Below are positions 54,022 to 64,000 of a stretch of 64,000 bases of DNA, piece after piece. Each line of letters starts with the position of its first letter. Position 1 is the stretch's first letter. The translations under genes were made by a program, and so were the position numbers. The notes beneath the pieces are model-generated. The model was given only the letters and a program-made list of their open reading frames with translations, had not been told where the DNA came from and searched no databases. This DNA is from Pyrenophora tritici-repentis (taxonomy: Eukaryota > Ascomycota > Dothideomycetes > Pleosporales > Pleosporaceae): contig NC_089393.1 in NCBI RefSeq assembly GCF_003171515.1, forward strand, positions 1,488,001 through 1,552,000, in the 5' to 3' direction.

Positions 54022-55656
54022 ATGTCTCAACCAGATACTCATGGCAATTCTCCGCATGTGCTGGGACACCGCCGATATCGAGGCCAGGGCCAGGGTCAAG
54101 CATCGAGCGATCCCACGCCGGCACCACAGACTGCGCTAAGTCAGAACCAGGACCAATCTCCGTGCCGACAGAAAGGATGTCTTGTACCAGCAGAGACCGC
54201 TCAGAATGCAAGTTCCAAACGTCAGAGCGATCCGTTTTACTACGACTCGCAGAGCATTCTATACTGGGATGATTCGACTGGTGTTATCCATAATATTCCT
54301 AGTAGCCCCTCTACACACTGCGGGAAGTCCCAAGCAAAGACTATTGCGGGTTGGTACAACCCATACGCCGATATTGTTGGCGGGGGACCTTACGCTCAGG
54401 TATCAGCTGCTGATGATGGTGCAGCGATAGCGGAAGACAGAATATATGCGCGGAAGACGCCACCCAAGACGCAGGCATTGAGCGAATTTGACTATTCAGG
54501 GGAGCAGCCCATGATCAAGCAGAACATAGGGTCGAGGTTCAAGCCATTGTTAGGCCCCATTGGCGTGCGCAGCGATAAAAACGCGGAGATCTCTAAGAAA
54601 GAGAGGTGGCGAAGAGTTGTCGGGAAGAGAGATGCGACCCAAAAGCTGCGTCAAGGTGTAACCGCTATGATAAAAGCAGCAGCAGCAACACGCGAAGAAA
54701 GAAACAAAGTGGAGCTCGAGTCATTAACATCTCTCGATATGATAGGATTCTCAGGCAAGAAAGACGGGGACTTGGAGACACGAACGACTTCGTGGGCATT
54801 CAGTCACACGCTAGCTACCTCATTATCACCGAAGATTTGCAAGGCGGGAGATTCATTCGGAGCTTCCCATACCAGCGCGACATCCGAAGATCGCAAGCTG
54901 TCGGTGGCAGATGCATCAATGCCGCTGGAAGCCTTTGGAAAGAAGCAGGAAGCCGGGCAAGTCATCGAGTGTACGCCTACACTTGATCGTGTGCACAAGC
55001 TACGTGCTGAAGAGCAAGCAAAGGCTCTCGCGATCCTTGAAGGACAACTGCCAGAGACGAAAATAGTCAACGAAGATGATCCTCATCTCGCGGGAAGGTT
55101 GGCGCGACACTTTATCAAGACGGATATGACGCGAGTTCCGAGGGATGCTTTAACTGATGAGGAACACCAAGAAGCAAACTCCGTTGGGGGTCTGGGTCTT
55201 AATCTTCCAGCTGGAAATTCTGCAAGTAGTAGTTTGTATAGCAGCGACGAGGGCGACGATCTCGAAAAGCTTGCAAAAGCAGTAGCGGGTCTTTGTCCGT
55301 TTCAGAACCTACCCTCTCCTTCGAAGTTGGGTTCATTGCGACACTACAGTGCGATACCTGGTGGACTGGATCTTGTGAAGATCCAGGAAGCGAAGGAGCA
55401 AGCTGAAGAACCTGATTCATGCGGGGAAGCGGCTGTCGTACAGAGTACTACGGCGGCTGAAGCAGAGGCCAAGTTTGCGGAAGCGCCTAGTGCTGTGGAC
55501 ACTTCTGCTAAACGCACACATGCTGCGCATAGCTCGGGTGAATCAATCGAATCACTGTCATCGGAGGACTATGATCGACTCAGCGGTGAACAGAAACGTG
55601 AGGTGGAACAGAATGGTGTCAAGAGGCGGTGGTACAAGGGGTTCCGGAAAGTGTAG
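54022..55656 (+). CDS. Hypothetical disordered protein, 544 aa
   Basis: Intronless ORF. Low-complexity Gln/Ser/Pro N-terminus, a more ordered central part (FYYDSQSILYWDDSTGVIHN; KKERWRRVVGKRDATQKLRQG, likely helical and basic), and a long Ala/Glu/Ser-rich tail ending in the basic KRRWYKGFRKV. No signal peptide or membrane span. No domain recognised. Its neighbour at 53084 has a similar compositional style but no clear sequence match. Confidence 0.65.
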   Translation: MSQPDTHGNSPHVLGHRRYRGQGQGQASSDPTPAPQTALSQNQDQSPCRQKGCLVPAETAQNASSKRQSDPFYYDSQSILYWDDSTGVIHNIPSSPSTHCGKSQAKTIAGWYNPYADIVGGGPYAQVSAADDGAAIAEDRIYARKTPPKTQALSEFDYSGEQPMIKQNIGSRFKPLLGPIGVRSDKNAEISKKERWRRVVGKRDATQKLRQGVTAMIKAAAATREERNKVELESLTSLDMIGFSGKKDGDLETRTTSWAFSHTLATSLSPKICKAGDSFGASHTSATSEDRKLSVADASMPLEAFGKKQEAGQVIECTPTLDRVHKLRAEEQAKALAILEGQLPETKIVNEDDPHLAGRLARHFIKTDMTRVPRDALTDEEHQEANSVGGLGLNLPAGNSASSSLYSSDEGDDLEKLAKAVAGLCPFQNLPSPSKLGSLRHYSAIPGGLDLVKIQEAKEQAEEPDSCGEAAVVQSTTAAEAEAKFAEAPSAVDTSAKRTHAAHSSGESIESLSSEDYDRLSGEQKREVEQNGVKRRWYKGFRKV

Positions 55657-56300
55657 ATTTGACGGATCGAAGGTGCATTGGGGATGTCATTTATTCAGTT
55701 TGCCGGCGTGCAAAATTCCGAATCAATAGGAAAAATAAGGATGAGGAAACTCCCGTGTCTTGATATGTTTGAAGTGATGGGGCAGTTGCTGGGGGTGTTA
55801 GACCGAACTAACCTATATAGGGTTAGTGCGGAAAAAGAGGGACTATGGCCGTCTTTTCTGAACACTGGGAATTCACACACATGAGATGTACAGCATTTAT
55901 ATACGGTCTGATGACTTAACATTTAAGACATTTTTAGGATTGTGTGCTGTATCTGGGAAAGTTGCAGCTTGCCATCAATCTGGCGTGAGCTCCATCAACT
56001 GTCAAGTCGTAGGTGTTTTTCCGAAGCTGGACAGATCTGGTAATAGGCCGAGGTTTGTCTCCGCATGGTCAGTGCTTTCCCCGCAGAGCAACTCCCTAGA
56101 CACAGCATCCCCACCATCAAACCTGCATGCACGTCATCAGAATGTATATCTCGCGATGTCCCTCCAATCGTTCCAGGCCTCTGGAATACTGTCCAAATTC
56201 CCGCGATATCCAAAACGTTGAAAACGGCAACTTCTGCGCAGACAACATCATTACGTCCACACTCTCCCCGCGAACCTCGATAATCTTGCCATCCTGAACT
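55657..56300. other. Intergenic stretch, no gene seen
   Basis: 0.64 kb holding the 3' flank of the 54022 gene and the promoter of the acyl-CoA dehydrogenase. Short readings on both strands have no family resemblance. Confidence 0.45.
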
Positions 56301-57673
56301 ATGAACTTCTCAATCCCCGACGATTTGAAGCAATATCTCGCCGATCTCGACAAGTTTATCGATGAGAAGATCACTCCGTTGCAACACAAAGACGACAACA
56401 ACCGCTTCTTCGACCACCGGCGCGAACACGCTCGAACGGATTGGGAGAATGGCGGCTTGCCGCGCAAGGAGTGGGAAGAGCTCTTGGACGAGTCAAGAAG
56501 ACTGGCCGATGAAGCTGGTTTCTACCGACTCTCTTTACCAAAGCAGTATGGTGGCCAGAACAGCGAAGATGGACGAGGAAGCAATCTCTGGATGGCGGTC
56601 ATAAGAGAGCATCTCGCTGCAAAGGGACTGGGTCTGTTCAATGATTTGCAGACTGAGCACTCAATGGTCGGGAACTTTCCAGATGTCGTAATGCTCATGA
56701 ACTTTGGTAACGCGCACCAGAAGGAAGAGCTGATACCGCTGCGGCTGCAGGGCAAGTTCAGGATGACCTTTGGGTTGACCGAGCCTGGCCATGGGTCGGA
56801 CGCGACACATATGGCGACGAAGGGACGACCACAGACAAGGAATGGCGTCAAAGGCTGGCTGCTGAATGGGTACAAGCGATGGCAGACTGGCATGCACCAT
56901 GCCACACATTGTTCCGTCTTCGCGAGAACGTCGGAAAAGGATGGCGAGGTGAAAGGCATCTCATGCTTCATCGTGCCAGTAGAGACACCAGGTATCAAAG
57001 CAGAGTCGTATGAGTGGTGCGTAGTCAACCCAGGCAGACCGAGGAGTAGCCGCTAATGATGTGCAGGACATTGAACATGCCGACCGATCATGCGACCGTT
57101 TCCATCAAGGATGTCTGGGTACCCGAGAGCGCGGCTTTAGGTCCCATACATAACGGTCTCGGTGTCGCTCAAGCCTTTGTCCACGAAAATCGTATCCGAC
57201 AAGCTGCTTCGTCTCTCGGCGCGGCCGTATACTGCGTCCAGCAATCGGTCGAATACGCCAATGACCGTGCACCCTTCGGCACCCCGCTCTCACACAACCA
57301 AGGCATCCAGTTCCCGCTCGTGGAATTAGCGACTCAATGCGAGATGCTCCGACTGCTCATTCGCAAGACAGCGCTGGAGATGGACTCAATGCCACACAAT
57401 GAGATCGAAAGGAAGATCGGGGACAAGGTGTCTATGTGCAATTACTACGCAAATAGGCTGTGTACTGAGGCTGCGGATCGAGCCATACAGGTCCATGGCG
57501 GTAACGGATACTCTCGACACTATCCGTTCGAGCATATCTGGAGGCACCACCGACGGTATAGGATCACGGAGGGTAGTGAGGAAATCCAGATGCGCAAGGT
57601 TGCCGCGTATCTGTTTGGTTTCGGTGGAAGGAAGAGTCTTGTAGATGCTACGAGAGCTGAGCCCAAGTTGTAG
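56301..57673 (+). CDS. Acyl-CoA dehydrogenase family protein
   Basis: FAD-dependent acyl-CoA dehydrogenase of 440 residues in two exons (56301-57016 and 57067-57673, 50-bp GT-AG intron). It would introduce an alpha-beta double bond into an acyl-CoA in beta-oxidation or a related catabolic route, in mitochondria or peroxisomes. N-terminal helical domain, middle beta domain with MTFGLTEPGHGSDATHM and GYKRWQTGMHHATHC, C-terminal helical domain with AVYCVQQSVEYANDRAPFGTPLS, VHGGNGYSRHYPFEHIWR and YRITEGSEEIQMRKVA. No clear targeting peptide, and the C-terminus (AEPKL) is reminiscent of, but not exactly, the peroxisomal SKL signal. Substrate unknown. Confidence 0.92.
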
Positions 57674-57774
57674 TTTATCGGAAATGACACGATGAGAGCT
57701 TCTGTATTCAAGAAAGGATTCAGTATGTTGGTCATTGCGTGTGGAGATCGGGAATATGGTCGTAGAACGATTCC

Positions 57775-58179
57775 TCAATTGTAGAGATTTGACGTCCACA
57801 AGTTCCGAAGCCAACTGTTGAGCCCAGGCAAAGCGTCTCTTTCTGTGATATGTGGTAGAAGTACCACAATGAGGATAAACCAGATAAAAAAGCCCGCCAC
57901 CCAGAGAAGGGTCATTCGGAGAAGAGACCGCCGGGGAGGCGCCGGTAATGGTTTAGATAGTGATTCGCTTCTGAGCCTTCCGGCTACTGAGCCTGGAACA
58001 GGTGGAAGAGGTTTCGATTGCCCATGTGGCCTGGGGCAAGCTGCTGTAATAGTGAGACGCCGGCTGCATGTCGTAATGCTTCTCGCATTGGTGTCCTTGG
58101 GTGGTACAGGCGGTCCATCCGTGTAGGTATTACGCCTGCGATGACGTAGATTCGAATTGATTGAAGATAGATCAGACAT
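57775..58179 (-). CDS. Small single-pass membrane protein, 134 aa
   Basis: ORF with a Pro/Arg-rich cytosolic-looking N-terminal region (PPVPPKDTN, KPLPPVPG and KPLPAPPRR, possible SH3-binding proline motifs) and one strong transmembrane segment (LLWVAGFFIWFILIVVLL, about residues 90-108), followed by a short tail. Convergent with the acyl-CoA dehydrogenase gene. No family recognised; the repeated proline motifs and single anchor are all that can be said. Confidence 0.6.
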   Translation of the reverse strand: MSDLSSINSNLRHRRRNTYTDGPPVPPKDTNARSITTCSRRLTITAACPRPHGQSKPLPPVPGSVAGRLRSESLSKPLPAPPRRSLLRMTLLWVAGFFIWFILIVVLLPHITERDALPGLNSWLRNLWTSNLYN

Positions 58180-58751
58180 TACTGGGATGCATACAATGAA
58201 GCATGTCGTTGTGCAGTCGACCTTGTGAGCGGTGCGAAGGGGTTGAGGACGCGCTAGGCTCTGTGCGGACTAGGTCATGACGCGTGGGAGCCATTAACTC
58301 CGGACGGCGCTATTGAGGGGCTACATGGGCACCGCGCTGCTATTATGTGTTGTTTTGAGCTCGCGAGCTATAAAGCTTATAGTCGCAACATTGAGTTGCA
58401 TATTGCTTAATAAGAATAACCCTAAAGGGTGTTTGGTGACGCTGAATTGTTGAGGACTTGCTGACTGTTCGATCATACGGTTCAACTCCACAAGAGTACT
58501 ATGGCTCATGCCACTGAGAAAAACCCCGCCAATTTTCTTTGATCACGATAACTCATCAAGACGCAGGCTGAAAGTAGAATGAGATTCAAATAAGCTACTA
58601 ATACAGGGACAATCGTTATACTCAATACTAGGCGGAAACCTGCCTGTTTCGTTGGAGACTTCGATCTGCTCAACTTAGTCATTATGGGACTGGTTCGCTG
58701 CTTAATATGTTGACGCCATCAATTACTTGCCTCATCTTCCGTCCTCCCCAG
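58180..58751. other. Intergenic stretch, no gene seen
   Basis: 0.57 kb, moderately A/T-rich, without recognised features. Confidence 0.4.
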
Positions 58752-59048
58752 TTATTCGTCTTTGCATCTTCTTAAACTTTCATGTCGATACTCATATCTC
58801 CACTTTGTCTCCATAATCAGAATAATGATACGCCTCTTCAAATCCTTGTACTCGTTCTGATGCAACATCCATCTAATCTCCTCTGTAAGCGCATGGACCT
58901 TATCATGTAGCTCCGTCAATGTATGCCATGCAATCTTATCTCCTAAGATGTAATCCCGGAGATGATCATTATAGTCCCCCCTTATTGAATCTACTTGCTC
59001 ATCAGTCATATACCATGATTTGTTCCCCATGCAGGTGCACATAATCAT
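58752..59048 (-). CDS. Possible small hypothetical protein, 98 aa
   Basis: Short ORF encoding a charged, helix-prone peptide (LTELHDKVHALTEEIRWML, then KRRIIILIMETKWRYEYR). The composition is protein-like and contains no low-complexity sequence, but there is no homologue I recognise. It may be a real small gene, an exon, or the remnant of a longer one in this A/T-rich stretch. Confidence 0.3.
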   Translation of the reverse strand: MIMCTCMGNKSWYMTDEQVDSIRGDYNDHLRDYILGDKIAWHTLTELHDKVHALTEEIRWMLHQNEYKDLKRRIIILIMETKWRYEYRHESLRRCKDE

Positions 59049-60064
59049 ATTTCCATTACGTTTGGTGTCGGCTTTCAGACCAAATGTAGGACAAGCTCGT
59101 ACCGTTTCAACACCAGCAGTTAGGCTGGGCGGAATGCGAAGTTGACCCGTAGGACGAAGATTCGCTTCTTCGCATGAACTTCGTATGTATCATATCACTC
59201 TTGATATTGCACTCTTCACAGCTATTGCTACGGAGACTTAACAACTCTGGCGAACTCAACTGCCTCGGAAGTGAACCTCTGTAAAGTCAAGGTGCCACAG
59301 AAATGCGATAGCAAATTGAGCGGTACCTTATGTGCGTAGATATCTCCAGTGGAGTTGTTGACAATGTCTACAGCGAGGCCAAGTTCAAGGAGAGTAATGT
59401 TTCATTATATTGCACAATGTCGAACAGCGTTTCGGGGGCATCCTGAAGCGATTCGAGAGGCTTCTATACTCTCCCTATACTTTTACGAGTGGTAATTGGA
59501 CATTAGGATGCTAAATTTCTCAAAGAAGACTTATCTTTTTCTACGGTATCAGTGCTCAGCGTGAAAGCTTTTCCTAAACTAAGAGATCTGAGAACGCTTG
59601 TTCTGATAATCCTTCGTAACCCAGCGTCATCTCTGCGCAGACATATTGTCTTTCATTTGCTAATGTATCAGGGAATATGTTGTAATAATAATCATAGAAT
59701 AATCATTTTCATGTGGCGTTGAGAAGAATATTGGGGAGTCAGGGTGATATTGAGACGAAGAATGCGCTGGCATAGGTCGTGCTTTTAATAAGTATGACCA
59801 GCATCATAAGGACTATTGAATTATTGGTGTATAACGAGACATAAATTTAAGATACGCACTCTTGTATTGCAGCATTCACAGCCCAAGATGGCATTGTGTA
59901 CTAACACATTATCGGCAAATCATTCACTGACTTACTTCACAGATGACATTGTACGCCTACCCTGATTTGGCGCAGATCGCTAGTAAGGCGGCTTACGTCA
60001 GTACAACCCACCCGCCACGCCTCGAAAATCTATTCCACCGTCACCACTTCCACAGGATCTCATA
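59049..60064. other. Gene-free A/T-rich stretch
   Basis: 1 kb with no supported gene; A/T-rich and stop-dense in all frames, possibly old repeat-derived DNA. The last 60 bp are pyrimidine-rich leader sequence of the gene at 60065. Confidence 0.45.
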
Positions 60065-60844
60065 ATGTTCCTCAGCCAACCGCACCCATCAACTCTAGAC
60101 TACACATCAAGTTCAACCATGCGCAGCACTACAAACATGAACGACCTGAGCGAAATGCTATCCCAACCTCCACCAGGTGTCGACCCTGATTTCCAAGCCA
60201 AGGTCTTTGCTCTGTTCTCACAGCCGGCGCCAAACAACAACACGACGCACAAGGGTCCGCGAGATACACCGGTACCAACTTTGGAGAATGCTCAGTCATG
60301 CCCGTGTGATACTCCACATCAACCATCATATATAAATCCTCTACCACAACGCTGTCGGATGACACCCATGACAGCCGCACATTTCGATTACCCATCTGAG
60401 TCACATGCAAAAGGAGCTGAACACTCAGCATCCACGGCCGCAATTACCCATGTGAAGTCGGCACCACCGCTAGAGCCACCATCCATCTCTACACTCATCA
60501 TATCAACGACCTACATGATTGGTGAATACATGAACAGTTACATTGAATCGTTTTCCCAACCTGGGATCATCGAGTACGCGCCTTGGGAAATCGAACAACG
60601 CTCAAACATCCAGATTCAAGCCCAAGTTTCTGATTCGACATCGGTCGAGGGGTCAGGAACTCAGGAGCCGGAGAAGGTGGTCAAGGTCATGGCAGTAGTT
60701 GGTGGCAGTCAGGAACAGAGGGTGGTGGCTATTACAGCGAAGCCGAAGCGCATCAAGGAAATTCTGAAGACCGCGGGGTATAAGCTTACGGAGAATACCT
60801 ATAAGGAACAGATACATGAGGCGATGAAGCGGTTGAGGGGTTAG
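60065..60844 (+). CDS. Hypothetical protein, 259 aa
   Basis: Intronless ORF. Two short repeats of the form LSQPPPG / FSQPAPN occur near residues 33 and 51, and a related SFSQPG near 164, so an SQP motif recurs. The middle is Thr/Ser/Pro-rich. The C-terminal 55 residues look folded and basic (KPKRIKEILKTAGYKLTENTYKEQIHEAMKRL), resembling a small helical DNA-binding or interaction module. No signal peptide. Family not recognised. Confidence 0.6.
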   Translation: MFLSQPHPSTLDYTSSSTMRSTTNMNDLSEMLSQPPPGVDPDFQAKVFALFSQPAPNNNTTHKGPRDTPVPTLENAQSCPCDTPHQPSYINPLPQRCRMTPMTAAHFDYPSESHAKGAEHSASTAAITHVKSAPPLEPPSISTLIISTTYMIGEYMNSYIESFSQPGIIEYAPWEIEQRSNIQIQAQVSDSTSVEGSGTQEPEKVVKVMAVVGGSQEQRVVAITAKPKRIKEILKTAGYKLTENTYKEQIHEAMKRLRG

Positions 60845-62123
60845 GTGGTGTAGTCTTACGATGGGATTTGTGTCTATTAGCTGGCTGACAAGGCATGTTT
60901 CCGTTGCCGTTGCCATTGCTGATCGCTAATTTGAAGAGCCAGGAGCATACCGGGGTCTGCAAAACGCAATTCATGCGACTAAGACCAAATCTAGGAGTGT
61001 ATCAGGTTAGAATACATACTCTGTACTTTCAAGACTATAGGTAGAAGGCTCTTGTATGCTATGCGCGAATAAGACAGCGGGTAAATTAGATGTTATTCTG
61101 CATTTGCGCTAGTGTTGGTTGCAATGGGAGAGAATGTCACGGTTTGGGGTCTCTCCTGCTCTGCTCCTGTAGTCGCAACTTACCTTTGTAATGGACCGAT
61201 GCCTATCTGGGACTAGCGCTGTTGACGGTCACCCACCTACATATACAGTTTGTAGACTCAGACAATACAACCTCAGTTCAATCCTTCAATTCTCCGCACA
61301 TGCGCACTGTTCACTCCACCGCAACAGAGAACTATGGGATGGAAATGTGGGGCTACTTTGGCCAATATCCCACAAGAGAGCAATGATCGTTTGCGATGAA
61401 TAGATACATCAAGGATTCGATAGGAAGGGGTGGCGTCTTGTAGGACTAATTATTCATCTGGATTTTAATCAAAAAATACTATCTTAGCTACACTGCCTCT
61501 CTAAAAATATGTAAACTAATGTTCACAAGCGACTTTATGTATGTCCAACCGTTATTCCGACATCTAAGGGCATAATAGTCTTATTGTATAGTTTTTATTT
61601 AAAATATATAACAATGACACTCTTTCTCTTACAGATAAGTACTCTCTATGTCGGATCACAGATATCAACGATATCTCAGCCACGCGATCGGCCGCACTAA
61701 TCTCGGTCACGCGAGCAGGTGCACTGATATCAGTTACGCGGACAGGCGCACTGATCGCGGCGTCCGAGCAGCGCTCAGACCAGACCTCCTATATCTAGCT
61801 CTTCCATAGTTCCCCTTCGCAAGACAATCAATCAGAACCATCACCGAACAGAATGCATTCCTAGTTATCGTTACTTCCTTTCAGCACTAGTGCTACAGCC
61901 CTACCAACACTCTATCTAATTGAGAAGATAAGTATTTTACACTTCTACTAAATTGCCTCTCTACACACAAACCTCACACTGCGCAATTGGTATAGATCGT
62001 CTTTACTAGACTATGAACAACAACACAGTTTTCCGCCGCATCGTTTACGACGATTCTTAACTGGCTATCATCCCCCTAGGAACTAGTATAGCATGGTGGA
62101 GCTTCATCTGCTACTTCACGTAA
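60845..62123. other. Gene-free stretch with a minisatellite
   Basis: 1.28 kb. A/T-rich from 61440 to 61650, then the 27-bp tandem repeat at 61673-61778. A 53-codon reading (61648 onward) spans that repeat but has no other support. Confidence 0.45.
61673..61778. repeat. 27-bp minisatellite, 3.9 copies
   Basis: Three consecutive 27-bp units (61673-61699, 61700-61726, 61727-61753) plus a diverged partial fourth. Shared skeleton: ATCTC-G-CACGCG followed by a variable GC-rich part and GCACT. The unit length is a multiple of three, so in any frame it reads as a nine-residue repeat. Confidence 0.85.
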
Positions 62124-63011
62124 CTCTCCTGGGAACTCCCCGTCATCTTCATCGAGGAGGGAAATGCAGATGATGAAATTGGTACCTTGTCGTGGGCTGA
62201 AATTGTCAATTTTCTAAAATGGGAGGATTTCGCCAAGTTCATCGCCATGCGAACAGATGGCTCCGCATGCGTGTACCTATAAAATCGCTACTGCAGCAAA
62301 TCCGGCATGAAACGCGCCATGGGGTGGATAAAAAAGGCCTATGCAGAGGATCAAGAAAGCATCATCCCTGCCGGCTTAGAGGATACCACCATGCACACAC
62401 TCCTAAGCTACTGCTGCACCGAAAACGCACTTCGTCTCCTCGGTCTCAGCGAAAGCAGAAAAATTTGCTCGATAATCTGCGACTATTTAAATACCGATGT
62501 CCACATCTTCGAACTCGCCCAAGTGTGGGAAAATGTGCAAGCGAAGAGTAAGTGGGCGAAAATGATAGCGGATCATGTTGGCCGGCGGCTTGCGGAGGCG
62601 GACAACAATATCATCGAGCGTGGATATTGCCTTTGTGGCTGGAAGCATGTTTCCGGGGCAGATAAGCACTTGTGCATCCACACCTGGGCGTACGAAGATG
62701 CTCATTTGAGGAATATGCTTGATTATGAGTTCGTCCAGATTGAACTTGCGGCCATGTATCCGCGGTATGGTACGTATTGCCGGTCTAAGATGAGGAATTG
62801 GATTAAGAGCTGGGTGATGGAAGTTGCGGATCATCCTGCGTTGCCAGAGGGTACGCTTCCTCACGAGGAGGATGTCGTGGGCCCTTTGCCGGGGGAGTTC
62901 CCAGAGCTTGAGGATCTGCCGACAATATGGAAGATGGGTCCTATACAGGGCGCAGTGCAGTTTAAGTTTGTGCATAATCCAACGGCTTCGGCTCTCAAGG
63001 ATGTGGGATAA
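62124..63011 (+). pseudogene. Uncharacterised gene with in-frame stop
   Basis: A single frame reads through 62124-63011 as a coherent protein (LPVIFIEEGNADDEIG, LSWAEIVNFLKWEDFAKFIA, then VWENVQAKSKWAKMIADHVGRR and a Cys/His-containing YCLCGWKHVSGADKHLC), interrupted only by TAA at 62280-62282. Another TAA lies at 62121-62123. Both are one C-to-T change away from CAA (Gln). The ATG at 62307 could give a 234-residue truncated product. No domain recognised. Likely a decayed gene, possibly RIP-affected. Confidence 0.6.
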
Positions 63012-63671
63012 TTTATTGAGACTAAACAGAGTGGGCCTTGGAGGGGGGAAAGACGGACTACGCATGTTAGTGAACGATGGCTTGCGAGTCAGGCACATAG
63101 TAGGGGTACCGACGATAGATCTTCTTCCAAAACAGATAGCACGGACACCTGCAGTAGTGGTATAGAGTTTGAAGGCGCACCACACGATGGTCCAAGAGAT
63201 TGCTCTCTCACAATGCCGATAAATTGGGTAGAGCTCTGGGCTGTGCCTAGGCTTCTAAGCGAGAAGATGAGAGAGGAACCGCACCTGACGGTGTATAGAG
63301 TACATTACTCTATGTTATTACTATGTCTCTTCTAAAGTCTAATTTGAGAGAAGAGATGATTGTACATATTAGTGATGTCTATGCTTAGCAGCAGATTTTC
63401 GCAACGCAGTTTTATTGTAATAATAATATAAATAAGCAGTTAATTTACTATCACTGTACCTTATACTTAGTAAAATACAGTATTCACTTAGTGAATGTAC
63501 GCGGGTAGGGCTGCCTTCAGCGTACACAATGAGCTTGTTCGAACTTGTCGGCGGTGGGAGAGAAGAGATGTTTTGTTGCATGCACAGATATCTCCTTAGT
63601 GCTTTCCTGTCGCTACCTAGGAAGCTTCGACGCCTCGAACAGCTCTTCCTTCCCTCCTTCCTAACGCCCCA
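63012..63671. other. Intergenic stretch, no gene seen
   Basis: 0.66 kb between the pseudogene and the transporter 3' end; contains A/T-rich TAATAATAATATAAATAA near 63418. Nothing else recognised. Confidence 0.4.
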
Positions 63672-64000
63672 CTAGCCTCCTACAGCAACAGCCCTGCTGA
63701 AAAGCTTCTCTCGCTTCATACAAAACGTTGCAAATAACATGACAACTCCTGCGACAGGGATCGTTACAAAGGGCATCTGCATTGCATGTGCGATAGCTTC
63801 AATCGCCCGCTCGCGCAACTCTCCACTCAGTTGGTGCAACAGTGCGCTCTGCGACCCCGCCACTGCGCTTTTTATCTCCGCCTCGGTGAAGCCTTGGCCA
63901 GAAAGAGCGGCCTTGAGCTCCTTGATAGCAGTGGACTGGTAGATCTGGCCAGCGATGGCAAGCGCGATGACTTGGCCACCGATCTGCGAAACGTTCTGCA
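63672..64000 (-). CDS. MFS-type transporter, C-terminal end (continues beyond window)
   Basis: The minus-strand reading is open to the right edge and ends at 63672. It starts within QNVSQIGGQVIALAIAGQIYQ, a transmembrane segment preceded by the usual NVSQxGG of fungal drug:H+ antiporters (DHA2/14-spanner type). An extracellular loop follows (LKAALSGQGFTEAEIKSAVAGS), then a last membrane span (VTIPVAGVVMLFATFC) and a short cytosolic tail ending REKLFSRAVAVGG. Such pumps export toxins or secondary metabolites; this one is 45 kb from the PKS cluster and need not belong to it. About 109 residues are visible. Confidence 0.8.
   Translation of the reverse strand, partial: QNVSQIGGQVIALAIAGQIYQSTAIKELKAALSGQGFTEAEIKSAVAGSQSALLHQLSGELRERAIEAIAHAMQMPFVTIPVAGVVMLFATFCMKREKLFSRAVAVGG

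Noticed and set aside
1..64000. tRNA, rRNA genes and CRISPR arrays
   Set aside because: No cloverleaf, rRNA-like block or regularly spaced direct-repeat array was found by reading both strands; CRISPR is not expected in a fungal genome.

Overview
The window is nuclear DNA of a filamentous ascomycete. Genes carry short GT-AG introns of about 46-195 bp, and the proteins are of fungal families: an iterative highly reducing polyketide synthase, a Zn2Cys6 regulator, a GH10 xylanase and Fot1/pogo, Tc1, hAT and Copia transposons. The secondary-metabolite gene set points to a plant-associated Dothideomycete, probably Pleosporales; the species is not determined.

Positions 1-19088 hold a seven-gene biosynthetic cluster: a PKS ending in a reductase domain (minus, cut by the left edge), P450 (plus), trans-acting enoyl reductase (minus), P450 (plus), SDR (minus), secreted berberine-bridge-like FAD enzyme (plus) and a Zn2Cys6 factor (minus). 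This is the gene complement known for betaenones and stemphyloxin II. The PKS has no working ER domain, so the separate enoyl reductase should supply that step. The R domain releases the chain as an aldehyde, a Diels-Alder-type decalin follows, the SDR and P450s tailor it, and the BBE-like enzyme would make the last ring by an aldol reaction. Strands alternate perfectly, giving three shared divergent promoters. A solo Copia LTR sits in the first of these, and a small hAT-type MITE sits between the convergent FAD-enzyme and regulator genes.

Positions 19507-50257 are a transposon island: a head-to-head pair of pogo-like elements forming one composite with TA target duplications; a decayed Tc1-like element; a third pogo-like element; a Copia retrotransposon with identical LTRs but a broken gag-pol; and two hAT elements. 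Copia interrupts one minus-strand host gene. One hAT lies inside the ORF of a second host gene, and the other lies 34 bp after that gene's stop codon. Boundaries are fixed by perfect target-site duplications. Between the elements lie a two-exon hypothetical gene and a complete secreted GH10 xylanase.

Positions 50266-64000 are ordinary gene space: several disordered hypothetical proteins, an acyl-CoA dehydrogenase, a small membrane protein, a 27-bp minisatellite, a stop-containing pseudogene, and the C-terminus of an MFS-type transporter cut by the right edge.

The features of most interest are the pogo pair and the insertions around the cluster. The pogo pair has nearly identical catalytic cores, but its N-terminal DNA-binding domains and the repeats in its terminal inverted repeats both differ between the two copies. 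All alignments, identities and splice sites were worked out by hand from the sequence; no database search was possible.
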